Below, in pieces: positions 11,076 to 21,956 of a DNA stretch of 64,000 nucleotides; the first letter of the stretch is position 1, and each line of letters begins with the position of its first letter. The stretch comes from Pomacea canaliculata (Eukaryota > Mollusca > Gastropoda > Architaenioglossa > Ampullariidae). Made by a program: the position numbers and the translations under genes. The notes under the pieces were generated by a model. That model had not been told where the DNA came from. It searched no databases and saw only the letters and a list, made by a program, of their open reading frames with translations. The stretch lies in assembly GCF_003073045.1 (NCBI RefSeq), contig NC_037603.1, positions 14,948,192 to 15,012,191 on the forward strand, written 5' to 3'.

Positions 11076-12135
11076 CAGGCAGACAGAAAAATGAAATTCC
11101 TAGAGTACAACAATGAATATATTTCATCATCATTACCAAAATATTAAGATATCAGAATAAGATTTAAGAATAGTTATACTAAATCCAATTAATAATGTAG
11201 TCTGTGTAGGGTTTGTATTATTTTCAGTTTCTCGTGACTCGGTTAGTAATGCGGCCAACCGTTCTTTGGGAGACGACTGCACACACACACAGACCACGCA
11301 CACACATATTCTGAAAGGCACCCGTTGCATAAAAACAACGAGCATGACACATTTGCAGGTCCTCCACAATATCTTCATTTCTGGTGCACGGCAAATTGTC
11401 GTGGTCGATGGAAAAAAGGAGCTTTGGCAGTTCGTATAGGTCACCACTGTCGATCGCATTTATTTTTAATTCGTATACGACACTGATTGTTGTGGGACAG
11501 ACGAAGTTATTTTCTTGTCCATACTGTCGAGTTATTAGCGCGAATGCCGAGAGCTCTTAATCCTCCACCCGAGTCACGGCCATTTTAAATTGTGTACCAC
11601 GTGATACGCATCGTCGCGAAGCTCTATGCAAATTTCATCGCATGGGCGGTAACTCTCGTGAAAAAGAAAATACGGAGTTGCTGTTCTTAGTGATTTTTAA
11701 ACTTATTTCAAACTTCAAGGCACATGGTTGCATGGTGTGACTACACTTCTACGTCCACAAGTTCCACCTAGACGGTATGCCTCATTCCTCATCTGAGCAC
11801 GGACAGATATGATTTATTTATTTTACTTTCTTGTTTCTGTTCTGAGAGGTTAAATGCCTTGATTTTCAGCAGTTTGTCCGACCCACTATAGATGGCGACG
11901 GCTTTATTCAATATAGCCAGTACCACATAATCTTAGATAAAAATAGCGTAAAATTCAGTAATTCTACTGAATTTCATACTGAGTTACCATATACGTGTTT
12001 CAAAAAAGCCGCAGCAGTAAAAGTTTTCTTCTTTCATTCTAACAGAGAGAGCGGCTAAGTGAAATCCCCCTTGCTTTTAAATGTTTGCTTTTAATTTCCA
12101 TGACAACTGAATCATTACAATTGTCATGTTTCAGG
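11076..12135. other. Upstream region of the zinc-finger gene, possible promoter near 11.5-11.8 kb
   Basis: CpG-bearing sequence at about 11530-11660 includes CGGCCATTTTAAA (YY1-like) and CACGTG at 11598. A possible 5' UTR exon would end at a donor-like ACG/GTATGC near 11773. The evidence is only local motif content. A 108-codon minus frame at 11133-11459 has no family resemblance. Confidence 0.3.
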
Positions 12136-12306
12136 TCTGATAAGATTACAACAGACTTCAGTAGGTCTTTTATTGTCACTGGAAACAATAGAGTTGATGA
12201 AGCTGAGGTCTTGAGCTTCATGGAAAGTTAGTCAACAGTAAGAGTAAAAGTACTTTTCTCCAAAAGACAATAAATATAATCAGTAATTCTTGGAGAACAC
12301 AAAGAT
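12136..12306 (+). other. 5' UTR part of the zinc-finger gene's coding exon
   Basis: A plausible acceptor (CATGTTTCAG, ending 12135) precedes this stretch, which runs without interruption into the start codon at 12307. A degenerate copy of part of it lies near 20310-20450. Confidence 0.45.
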
Positions 12307-14253
12307 ATGTTTGCCATGAAGAGCGAGATGCAGGTCCCATGTACACTCATAAAGACTGAAATGAAATATATGGCTGAGGCACAAGAAAACCTAAGTGATA
12401 ATGTAATACCTAAAGCAGAAAATTCATTTTGCTCTGATTATAATGAGACAAAATGTTTACAGAATGATTTCATGCAGCATGACAGTATCTTTGGCCAAGA
12501 ACTCCATAATATAAAAATTGATCCAGTTGCACAGACAAACTGGAGGTGTGAGAATGTTCCGAAAGTGGAGATGAATTCTCAAGATTCCACTTCTTTCATT
12601 AAAATTGAACAGCAGCACACTCACATTGTGAAGATAGAATGGCCACATATGACTGAGCATAATCATATAGTAAAGACTGAGAGATCATGGCCTGGTCAGG
12701 ATGCAATTTCTCAACTTGATAGTGATAATGAATTTTATTGGAACTGCCAAGACGATACTTATGAAGTAAAGACGCAGTATGCAAAAGGACCAGAGACTTC
12801 TGAGGTCAAGCATGAAGATCACTCTGGTCAAGGCGTTGGTTCTGCAGTAGAGTCAGAGCAGACAAAATCACACACTCAGTCCACAATAATGGAGCACTTG
12901 AAGGCACAGAGTGTATCACAGCAGGTGGAGTGGAATTGCAGAAAAAATAAAGATATATCAGCATGCATATCATCACCTGAACTTCAAGATGTGGATGTTG
13001 CTGGATGTAAAAGTACACAGGTGACGGATATTGTGACTGAAAGTCCTCAGCAAAAGAGAAATGTAAATTTGACAGAAGCTAGCATCAGTACTGAGTCAGA
13101 AAAACACCACCCTAGGGATTTTGAATCTGATAAGTGCAAAGTGTGTATGTCTTCATTCCATTTCTCATGCTTGCACAAAAAACACATGTCACACCACACT
13201 GGTAAAACTCAAAAGTGCAGAGTATGTAAAGCTGCTTTCAAAAGATCAGAGAGACCTCATCAGTGCAGTTTATGTAAAGCTGCCTTCAAAACATCATCCA
13301 ATTTGAAAAGTCATATGCTGGTTCACAGTAACAAGAAATCTCACCAGTGCAATGTGTGTAAAACTGCATTTAAAACATTATCAGAAGTTAAAAAACATAT
13401 GCTTGTTCACAGTGATCAGAAGCCTCAAAAGTGCAGTGTGTGTAAAGCTGCATTTAAAAGATTATCAGAATTGAAAAGTCATATGCTTGTTCACAGTGAT
13501 CAGAAGCCTCAAAAGTGCAGTGTGTGTAAAGCTGCATTTAAAAGATTATCAGATTTGAAAAATCATATGCTGGTTCACAGTGATCAGAAGTCTCATAAGT
13601 GCAGTGTGTGTAAAGCTGCATTTAAAAGATTACATAATTTGAAAAATCATATGCCGGTTCACAGTGATCAGAAGCCTCATAAGTGCAGTGTGTGTAAAGC
13701 TGCATTTAAAAGATTATCAGAAGTTAAAAGTCATATGCTGGTTCACAGTGATCAGAAGCCTCAAAAGTGCAGTGTGTGTAAAACTGCATTTAAAACATTA
13801 TCAGAAGTTAAAAAACATATACTTGTTCACAGTGATCAGAAGCCTCAAAAGTGCAGTGTGTGTAAAGCTGCATTTAAAAGATTATCAGAATTGAAAAGTC
13901 ATATGCTTGTTCACAGTGATCAGAAGCCTCAAAAGTGCAGTGTGTGTAAAGCTGCATTTAAAAGATTATCAGATTTGAAAAATCATATGCGGGTTCACAG
14001 TGATCAGAAGTCTCATAAGTGCAGTGTGTGTAAAGCTGCATTTAAAAGATTATACAATTTGAAAAATCATATGCCGGTTCACAGTGATCAGAAGCCTCAT
14101 AAGTGCAGTGTGTGTAAAGCTGCATTTAAAAGATTATCAGAATTGAAAAGTCATATGCTTGTTCACAGTGATCAGAAGCCTCATAAGTGCAGTGTGTGTA
14201 AAGCTGCATTTAAAAGATTACACAATTTGAAAAATCATATGGTGGTTCACTGA
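12307..14253 (+). CDS. C2H2 zinc-finger protein with 13 complete fingers
   Basis: A single-exon ORF of 648 codons. Residues 1-270 have no fold I recognise but hold five strict SUMO consensus lysines (K16, K99, K109, K123, K168 in psi-K-x-E) and two more in PKxE (K36, K86). Fingers start at residue 277 with CKVC. The second finger is cut to its CxxC half (CRVC). Twelve near-identical fingers then run to the end, with pattern CSVCKAAFKRLSELKSHMLVH and the non-standard linker SDQKPQK or SDQKPHK in place of TGEKP. Helix positions -1, 2, 3 and 6 vary little (mostly R, S, E/D/N, S/K/N). It is likely a nuclear DNA-binding regulator whose targets are unknown. The last five-finger block is a 420-base tandem duplicate of the one before. 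The stop arose inside what was once another linker, so the ancestral protein was longer. ATG 12307 is the first in-frame start; ATG 12316 is an alternative. Confidence 0.9.
   Translation: MFAMKSEMQVPCTLIKTEMKYMAEAQENLSDNVIPKAENSFCSDYNETKCLQNDFMQHDSIFGQELHNIKIDPVAQTNWRCENVPKVEMNSQDSTSFIKIEQQHTHIVKIEWPHMTEHNHIVKTERSWPGQDAISQLDSDNEFYWNCQDDTYEVKTQYAKGPETSEVKHEDHSGQGVGSAVESEQTKSHTQSTIMEHLKAQSVSQQVEWNCRKNKDISACISSPELQDVDVAGCKSTQVTDIVTESPQQKRNVNLTEASISTESEKHHPRDFESDKCKVCMSSFHFSCLHKKHMSHHTGKTQKCRVCKAAFKRSERPHQCSLCKAAFKTSSNLKSHMLVHSNKKSHQCNVCKTAFKTLSEVKKHMLVHSDQKPQKCSVCKAAFKRLSELKSHMLVHSDQKPQKCSVCKAAFKRLSDLKNHMLVHSDQKSHKCSVCKAAFKRLHNLKNHMPVHSDQKPHKCSVCKAAFKRLSEVKSHMLVHSDQKPQKCSVCKTAFKTLSEVKKHILVHSDQKPQKCSVCKAAFKRLSELKSHMLVHSDQKPQKCSVCKAAFKRLSDLKNHMRVHSDQKSHKCSVCKAAFKRLYNLKNHMPVHSDQKPHKCSVCKAAFKRLSELKSHMLVHSDQKPHKCSVCKAAFKRLHNLKNHMVVH
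13341..14180 (+). repeat. Tandem 420-base duplication of a five-finger block
   Basis: Two successive blocks of five 84-base finger units carry the same order of finger types: SEV-KK, SEL-KS, SDL-KN, H/YNL-KN, then SEV or SEL-KS. Matching landmarks sit exactly 420 bases apart, for example the words ending at 13380 and 13800. Only a handful of substitutions separate them. Confidence 0.88.
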
Positions 14254-15345
14254 ACAGAAGCCTCAAGAGTGCATTTAAAAGATCATACACTTTGAAACGA
14301 CATATGCAGGTTCTCAGGGATGAGAAGCTCACCAGTGCAGAGTTTGTAAAGCTGTATTTGAATCATTATCCTATTTGAAACAACATAGGCAAATCCACAG
14401 AAACAAGAAACCTTACCATTGCAGCATATGTAAAGCTGCCTTAAAAAAATCCGATGCTTTGAAACAGTACATGCAGGTTCACATTGATAAGCCTCACAAG
14501 TGCAGTGTGTGTAACATTGCCTTCAAAAGTTTATTTCATTTGAAACAGCATATGCAGGTCCACAGAAATAACAAATCTTACCGTTGAAGTGTGTGTTAAT
14601 CTGCTTTTAACTTCTTTAATTGGTTTGAAAAGACACAATCTAATTCATAATTATGTTGAATCTTACCAGTGCAATGTATGTCAAGCTTTTTTTAGACCTT
14701 TTTCTACTTTCAAAAGACATAAGGTGAGTCACAATGATTCTAAACCTCACCAGTTTGTGATGTGTCTAAAGTTGCTTTCAAGTCCTCACCTTCTTAGAAA
14801 ATGCACATGCTAATCTACAGTGATGTGTCAAGTGCATTGTGTGTAAAGCTGCTTTGAGGTGTGCATCTACTTTAAAAACACAAATGATGACCTATGATGG
14901 TGTTTGCTGTTACCCGTGCATGCTATGTAAAGCTGCTTTGAAGTTCTTATCAAGTCATCATCCTTGTAAAATTTGAAAAGCTGATTTTAGATGATCTATT
15001 TTGAAAACAGGAAGGCTGATCCCTAGAGGTGTTAACCTTCCTAGTGCTATATTTGTAATGCTGGGATTAGGTCATTCAATTTCAAACAACACATGCTCAT
15101 TTGTTGCTGTGTTACACCTCACCAGTGCCGTTTGTGTAAAGCTGTTTCAGGTCATTTCTTTGGTTTAAAATATGACATTGGGATTCACTGTGATCCTAAG
15201 CCTCCTCAGTTCAGTTGAAGAGACTATTTGAGAGCAGTGTATTTGAAAATGCATATAATAAGCTACAGAGATGAGAGATGTTAAACCTTACCTCTGCAGT
15301 GTGTGTAAAGCTGCTTTAAGGGACTTGTACTCCCATCAGATACAG
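14254..15345 (+). pseudogene. Decayed C-terminal zinc fingers beyond the stop codon
   Basis: Finger-like sequence goes on for about 1.1 kb after the stop, in shifting frames. Two fairly well preserved stretches are 14375-14587 (fingers CSICKAALKKSDALKQYM and CSVCNIAFKSLFHLKQHM) and 14589-14813 (CNVCQAFFRPFSTFKRH). Farther on, repeated cores TGTGTAAAGCTGC near 14850, 14930, 15140 and 15310 mark eroded fingers with stops and deletions. Divergence rises with distance from the stop. This is the old 3' part of the same gene, now probably 3' UTR. Confidence 0.82.
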
Positions 15346-15673
15346 GTATCACCTGGCTGTTAGAAATCAGCAATGATTAAAATTTGTAGCTGTTTAAAGT
15401 ATATCATATTGACACATACAGGTATATTCAACTTTTTTGTATTATTTAGTCACAGCTAATGTGCTAAAATTAAAGAATGGGAGCTGGGGTTGTGTGTGTG
15501 TGGGAGAAGAAAATAGTAATTGATGGAAAGGAAGTCAGACAGTTAAAGGGGGAAAATAATAATTTATGTTGAGGCACTCCTCTTAGTTTTCTATTGTTGA
15601 ATTTTCCTTGTATTTATTTTCTTCTTGATTGTTCTGTCTTTATTTCTCTTTCAAATTATTTGTTTTGCTGCAA

Positions 15674-15679
15674 AATAAA
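15674..15679 (+). terminator. Likely polyadenylation signal of the zinc-finger transcript
   Basis: AATAAA follows the eroded finger region and comes before a SINE that starts about 85 bases later. Confidence 0.4.
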
Positions 15680-15762
15680 GTTCTCCATATAACCTTTGTT
15701 GAAACAGAAAGTATTACTTTTTATTTAAAGTATCAAATACAGTGGGTTTTTGATATAGGCAG

Positions 15763-15945
15763 CTGTCCGGTGGCTCAACGGTTAGCGCCTGTCACCAATG
15801 CAGTGAAGGTTGGCTGCCCAGAGTTCATTTCTAGTCTCGGGCACGCTGTTCTTTCTCTCCACGTGGCATCTGTTTACAGGGCTGGCTGCTTGCCGTAATA
15901 TAGCCTCAGTTGCTGGCACGGTGTAAAACACCAATTTCCCTCCTC
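15763..15945 (+). repeat. tRNA-derived SINE
   Basis: An A box (TGGCTCAACGGTTAGCGC, 15771-15788) and a degenerate B box (AGTTCATTTCTAG, from about 15821) are spaced as in a tRNA gene. A non-tRNA body of about 100 bases follows and ends GTAAAACACCAATTTCCC, an ending of the type common in metazoan tRNA SINEs. The head is too diverged to be a working tRNA. Confidence 0.7.
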
Positions 15946-15949
15946 TCCC

Positions 15950-18480
15950 CTTTAGATATAGTGATTTACATTTATTGCATGGACACTGTTTTACTGATTT
16001 TTAACAAAAATTTAATGTTTGCAGAGTAGTGCGATTGACATAGACCTAATAAAGGCAAAATGTTTTTGTATAAAATGTTTTTTGGCTTCCTGATTCTTTT
16101 TGGTTATCATAATTGATGGCACGATAATTGCAATCTGTTTTTTTTAGTGAGTTTTATTACATTGTGTAACCCTTGATATGCATATGAAGATCCTGTTCCT
16201 ACTGTAGGATAAATTACTCCAAATGAGTGAATAATTTACATCTGCAAGTAAGAATTTCTTATTCTGAATTAATTGAGAAAATTTATGTTTGCAGTGTTCA
16301 TAAAATGAAACAGTTTTCAGCAGATACATTGTTTTGCTTTGTTTGACTTTTATGATAAAAACATGACATTCTCAGTTCTAGTTTATGAGAGCATGAATTT
16401 GCAGGCTTTTTTTTTTGAGATATTTTGCAATGAATATGTTGGGCTGGTGTTCATTAAATAAAATATCAAATGCAATGTGAATGATTTTTTTATTTGATAA
16501 ACGGTTATTAATAAAAACATTTCATGAAAATTACTTATTGAACTCCAAGGAGTTGTCATTAAGCAATAGCAGAGAAGAAGAGAGAATGAATGAAAGAAGG
16601 AAATAAAAAGTAAATACAAATGTCACATCTTCATCCTGCGTGTGACATTTTTTTTAGACATAGCTATAAGCACTCTTAAAAAATTAACCATTATTATTAT
16701 TAGCGATTCACGTGGTCTTGTTACTATAGCAAGGCTCATATGTATGTTATGTATGTTATGTATGTGTGTGCGATTTATACATGCATATGTTGTAGGTTGA
16801 TAAGTAAGGATACACTAGCCTTGACCACCTCTTGAGTAGATGGAGAGTTCAAAAGCCTCTTGAATATATAGTTATATCAAAATTCCACTGGAACTTTTTG
16901 TAGAAAAGCAAAAGTTGATTTTCATGAAAGTCCAGCGGTGTGAGTGGAAACAGGTGAGAGCTTATGCGCTAAGGAGGGGGAAACAGTAGCTGTCTGCTTT
17001 ATGTCCTGTCTCCTTTCCCAATCAATTTGCAGGTGTCGCCTTAAAACAGCGCAGACGAACTCGAGCTGGTTTCATTTTGCCAGTCCTGAATGTTTGCCTT
17101 ATTTCTTTTGCAGATGTACTGCAAATGTCTATAACGTTTGCATTCCTTAGCTGGCTATATCCTTCTAGATACTTAATTTACAAATGAATGGAGGTAGAAT
17201 TATAAATTACAGTTAAAGGTTTCAACTTTTGTGACCTGACTGCTTTGTCGTCTGGTAATAGTTTTCTTTACATGCAGCTGTACCGCATGGTTATTGAACT
17301 CCAGTGTGGATTACAATCTTACTGGTTCAATCACTGGTCGGACAGGTGAATGGATCAACTCCTGCTTTGCAACAATTGGGGACTTCGTTTATTAGAAGAG
17401 TAAAAAATGGGACATTTGCCCTAGACACGATGAACCACTTTCACTGCCACTTTAGCTGTGTCCTCTTGGCTATGGAAACCCGTACCCTTGTACTCTTCTA
17501 CTTTTAATATTTTACATTTTAGCATCAGCGCTCATTTTCATTAAACACAGTGGACACAATGGTACCCTTCGTCTCCCAGTTCCTAGGGTGGGTCTAAGTT
17601 GATATCAATACATTCAAGCTCTGGTTCGGGAAATTCCTGTTGTTCGAATCCCCGCAAGATATGGTGTACCTTATCTCTCAGCACGAGACCACGAGTTATA
17701 AACAGAGCCCCGCAGCATTTCATCAGCGTGAAGTGTGTGATCAAAATCATAACTACATTTACAGTTTGTTTCTTTCAGTTTCATCCATGTTGCAAGTATT
17801 AAGTCGTGGGGAATACCTTTTATATACAGAAGCTCTGTGCAGCACGAGTATAACCTCGAGCAGGTGAGACAAGCAGCAGCTCCAAACCTTTGTCTTCCAG
17901 GTCCTGACGGGTGGGCTGTATACTCCGACATACAAAGTCAGGTTGGTTGATTTTTATGAGTCGGTGGGTGGTCAGTGATAAGTCTTGTCTTTCAACTAAA
18001 TGCAAGAATGTTTATTGCGCTCCGCTGGGCAGAAAGGAAAAAAAAAAAAGAAGAAAATCGGTGCGTAGAAATGATGTGGGTTTGTCCCCCGTGTATCAAG
18101 TAGGAAATGCAGACAAGAGTGATCTAATCACATGATATACTACCTATCTAGATGTGATGGACTCGCGCGCGTGCGTGCACGAGTTTACCTGTGCGTTTGT
18201 CTCCATTTATTTTATCGATCCATGCGTTTTTGAGTATTTGTTTATTTGGCTGATAGCTGACATCTTAACTGTTAGAAGCATTTGGAAGTAGTGATACAAC
18301 CCATGAGCCAGATTGTTGTGTGTTTGTGTTTCACATCTCTTGTATATTTATTAAAGTTTGTTTCTTGCTGTACTTTGTCTCGCACGTCAGGACTTTTATT
18401 CGGGGGAAGATTAGGAGTGTGGGACTGGTGAGTGATGTGGTGACAGTTTAGTTGACTAGCGTGTGACGACAGGGACTTTG
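15950..18480. other. Non-coding stretch with a possible second tRNA-like fragment
   Basis: No supported exon. At about 17596-17660 a B-box word GTTCGAATCCCC closes a roughly tRNA-sized segment with a poor A box; it may be a decayed SINE head. A T-run and AT-rich sequence fill the rest. Confidence 0.35.
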
Positions 18481-18713
18481 TTTATTCCGCAATGCGATGG
18501 TGCGAAACTTGTGGAGGTGGTCAGGCGCGGTGTTGGGTTATTATTTGTGGAGGAGATTTGATGAGACACCCGTTATTCATCTCGAGACCTGGCCAGGCCC
18601 TTCTCCTGCCCCCGTTATGTCCGTTAAGGGACATCAATCTTGTGTCGGAAGGCCTAATAATCGGGAGGTTACATGCCGACAAGGGGCACTCACGACACCC
18701 GAGTTTTTGTTCT

Positions 18714-18895
18714 TTCTCTCTAACACACACATACACGGTCTCTCTCTCTAACACACACATACACGGTCTCTCTCTCTAACACATACACACCCATACACGG
18801 TCTCTCTCTCTCTCTAACACACACACATACACACACATACACGGTCTCTCTCTCTCTAACACACACATACACGGTCTCTCTCTCTCTCGTACACT
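18714..18895 (+). repeat. Compound CT/CA minisatellite, unit about 28 bases
   Basis: Units of the form CTCTCTAACACACACATACACGG repeat about five times with length variation in the CT and CA parts. Confidence 0.88.
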
Positions 18896-18899
18896 GCAC

Positions 18900-20290
18900 C
18901 TCACACTCTGAACACGTGTACAATACAACTCATCATCGACAAGACCTGATCACACGGATCTCTGTCCTGCCGACAGCAGTGATTCTGCGCTTTTCTCTGA
19001 CACACTAGCATGACTAATTAATAAGAGATAGCTGACATAGTCATGCTGACGACCTCCCCCTGTTGATAACAAATATTAGATACCACACAACATACATACA
19101 TAATACAACATACACAATAGTATCTACCTCGCAACTTACATACATAATCCACATGAACGCTCAGATGACAGGCATCATGACTATCACGATGACAGTTGTG
19201 AAAGACAATTACGGACAAGATAGCAGATATGATCATGGAGGTATACTAGATGTACCCGTGAAATGGATGAGATGTACGATGTGTTATGTCACCAACATTT
19301 GTATTGCATTTCTCTCCTACACAACTCGTGTTCCTTTCGCTGGACAAGTCAGCGCGACCGGTTCGTTTCTCGTGTAATGTGTGAAACTAAGAAGCTTTTT
19401 CTCTCTCCTCGCCGACACACACATGGACACCAAGAGCCAGCACGGGGCCCCGGGGTAGACGATGTCTCCGGGGTCCTAGTAATTTTAATCATCAATTATT
19501 TCTCCAGTATATAATAACATGCTTACCATTCGATTGTCACTATCTAAATTTCATTCAGTACCGTAATATAGACTGTAAACACTAGGACACGTGCACTAGG
19601 ACCTACATCACTACTACAACACTATAGTTGTTTACACGTGAGTGGTTAATAAATGAGAAAAAATAACGGTAAATGACCAAACCTGTAGTACTCCACTCCA
19701 AAAAAATCCCCAGGAAGAATGTTACGCCAACCTTTCTTTAAAAGACAAGGAAAAGAACGAAAAACTTATGGGTAAACCCCTTGTCCCCTCATTCTCCTCA
19801 GGCACACACACACACTTCACTAAAGTAACTTTTCCCTCCGCCTGCACCCTCCCCAGCTTTTATAGGATTCAGACACGCTCGAGTCACCGTACAGCTCGGC
19901 GACGGCGCTACACTATGGCATGAGATGAATGCTGGGATGAGGGAAGCCATCACCTCGCCCTTCGTGGCAGGCCGGACACCAAGAAATATGCTCCGTGGGG
20001 TGTAATAGGCCCTGGTACACACCAGTCTGCCAAACTTTGCATCGTGCGGACATAACCTACAAACGTTTGGACTTTGAGATTAGTGAATGTAGTCATCGAC
20101 GTCATTATCATCATCGGCAGCAGCCGTCCATCATCCATTTGCTTTGAAGATTAATGCTTTGATAAATATCTTGAAGTTCTCAAAGTTTGACAAAGAGAAG
20201 ATAGCTTAGCGCATCCAGACTAAGTAGTGAAGTATATCTTGTATAAAGAATGTCGTGATGAGTGTGTGAGACATCCAGTCTACCAACTCT
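18900..20290. other. Non-coding stretch, nothing recognised
   Basis: Short open frames at 19063-19377 and 19798-20022 show no family resemblance or splice support. Confidence 0.4.
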
Positions 20291-20299
20291 TCAGCAACT

Positions 20300-20458
20300 T
20301 TGGCAGGAATATTTCTACCGGATTGAGTGCAGCAGACTTCCGAGGGTGTTTTAATATCATTTAAGACACTAGACTGGAAGTAGCTGAGGTCCTGTGTACA
20401 GCTTCATGAGAAGTAAACCAGAAGTAAGAGTGAAAGTACTTGAACAAATTGTCAATGG
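20300..20458 (+). pseudogene. Relic copy of the zinc-finger gene's 5' UTR exon
   Basis: It aligns with 12155-12275. Shared landmarks in the same order are AGACTT, GCTGAGGTC, AGCTTCATG, AGTAAGAGT and AAAGTACTT. No coding part follows, because a hAT MITE begins directly after it. It may be a dispersed duplicate from the same zinc-finger family. Confidence 0.5.
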
Positions 20459-20466
20459 GTTTAATC

Positions 20467-20854
20467 CAGTGATGCCCAACCTTTTTCGGCCTGCGGGCCA
20501 TATCCATTTCGGACAGCCGTGTTGCGGGCCACTTCACCGCAAAAATACACAAAGGAAAAAAAAATAGAGCAGATACCATTTTTTTTATTAGAAACAAGTT
20601 GTACTTACCATTAATTATGTAGTAATTAGTGGGATATTTGAAGTTGTTTTCCCGAAACCAACTTCTGAATGTCCGGCGTCATCGTAGAGACACCAAGTCG
20701 GAGCACTGAATCGAAATGTTCGTCCATCGAAAAAAAGATTGGGAAACGCCACTAACATGCCGATTTCTTGCACTGTGGGCAGAAATTTCGCGGGCCGGAT
20801 GGCACCGCGTCGCGGGCCGGATATGGCCCGCGGGCCGTAGGTTGTGCATCCCTG
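20467..20854 (-). mobile_element. hAT-type MITE, copy 1
   Basis: Terminal inverted repeats read CAGTGATGCCCAACC on the left and, reverse complemented, CAGGGATGCACAACCTACGG on the right, followed by the GGCCCGC-rich words typical of hAT ends. Length is 388 bases, with no coding capacity. The flanking 8 bases (GTTTAATC, GTCCAAAG) match at only four positions. It is inverted relative to copies 2 and 3 and keeps an internal segment, GACGCGGTGCCATCCGGCCC in reverse, that copy 2 lacks. Confidence 0.82.
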
Positions 20855-20859
20855 GTCCA

Positions 20860-21700
20860 AAGTAACGAACATTATTTCGTTGGATTTTTTTTTTTGTTAT
20901 TTTTTTATTTTTTTGTTTAAATTCAGCCTGAACGCCCAAATCTTCAGTGCAGAGGTAAGAGAGAGAGAAAAAAAAAGAAGTCTCTAGCTGTAAACAGGTC
21001 GGGGTAATCCAAGTACATGAGTCACACCCACAAAAAGCCGACTGTCACCCTACGGGATGCCGTGACCTTTTGTCGGGTCTGTGTCGAGGATTGTCGAGCT
21101 GTCTGTCGTGTCTTGTGATAAACAACCAGAAATCTTTGGCTTTTGCTACTACTGGTGGGAAAGGAAAAACATACAACTAAAGAGGAGAGGAGAAAATATT
21201 TTGAAATCCTCCATTATTCACTACAAGGAGTGACACGTACCATTCCCGTATCTATCCCGTCAGTGGAAGTCTGTGAAGGTATGTGTCAGGTCAAGTCGTG
21301 GACAGGTAGGCAAGAAAAACAACCTTTCTCTTTCCATTAGCTCTCTATTGTAGTGAAAACAGTTTCAGTACATTTACAGCTGTGTTTTCATATAAATGCT
21401 AGTATAGGTATGCAGTATTTTCTGGCTGTACTTTACTTTCTCTACGTTTCTGTCCTTACATGCTTGTATTCATTTGCTGTCAAAAGTTTTCGTGATTTAT
21501 ATCCCGAACTTCCCCTCTTGTTTGTCACGGTAGTGAGCTTAGATGTTCGGTTCTAAGGAAGAGAAGTGTTTTATCAGTGAATTTTGTGTCTGGTGGCTTG
21601 TCTGCATGCCTGTGAGTTTGAGTATATGTGTGTCGGTGACTGTATATGATTAGCATAAGAAGTCAGGGTAACAACGCGAATTGACTAAGTAAACATTCTA
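20860..21700. other. Non-coding stretch, nothing recognised
   Basis: T-rich tract at 20886-20920 and no supported exon. It may be upstream sequence of the candidate at 21717. Confidence 0.4.
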
Positions 21701-21716
21701 AGGAAGGTAACAATGA

Positions 21717-21956
21717 GTGAACAGCACCTATACGATGACTTTTGCAGAAATGGAAGATATTTGTCACCAGGATGTAGCTGGAGACAGTCACCAACTGCCT
21801 GCAGTCCCTCCAAGCGAGGAGGAAGAGTACTGCGCACTCATGTTGTCAGACGGCAAGATGAGCTGGGAGGATGTGTACCACGTGACTTTTCTCACAGTGT
21901 TTCCTGCTGTCTTCTTTGTGCTGGCCATCGTCCTCATGCATGTGTACAATGATTGA
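21717..21956 (+). CDS. Possible small single-pass membrane protein or terminal exon
   Basis: The open frame ends in TGA at 21954-21956. The first ATG in this frame is at 21735 and gives about 73 residues: an acidic N-terminal half (with SEEEE near the middle) and a C-terminal hydrophobic segment FLTVFPAVFFVLAIVLM followed by HVYND. Codons are balanced and unlike the flanks. The layout would suit a tail-anchored or short single-pass membrane protein. No family is recognised. It may be the last exon of a spliced gene rather than a whole one. Another frame overlaps (ATG 21713) but has no such features. AATAAA hexamers occur at 22501-22506 and about 22527. Confidence 0.4.
   Translation: MNSTYTMTFAEMEDICHQDVAGDSHQLPAVPPSEEEEYCALMLSDGKMSWEDVYHVTFLTVFPAVFFVLAIVLMHVYND

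Noticed and set aside
17596-17660. tRNA-like segment with a GTTCGAATCCCC B box
   Set aside because: The A box and stems are poor, so it is not called as a tRNA gene; mentioned only as a possible SINE fragment.
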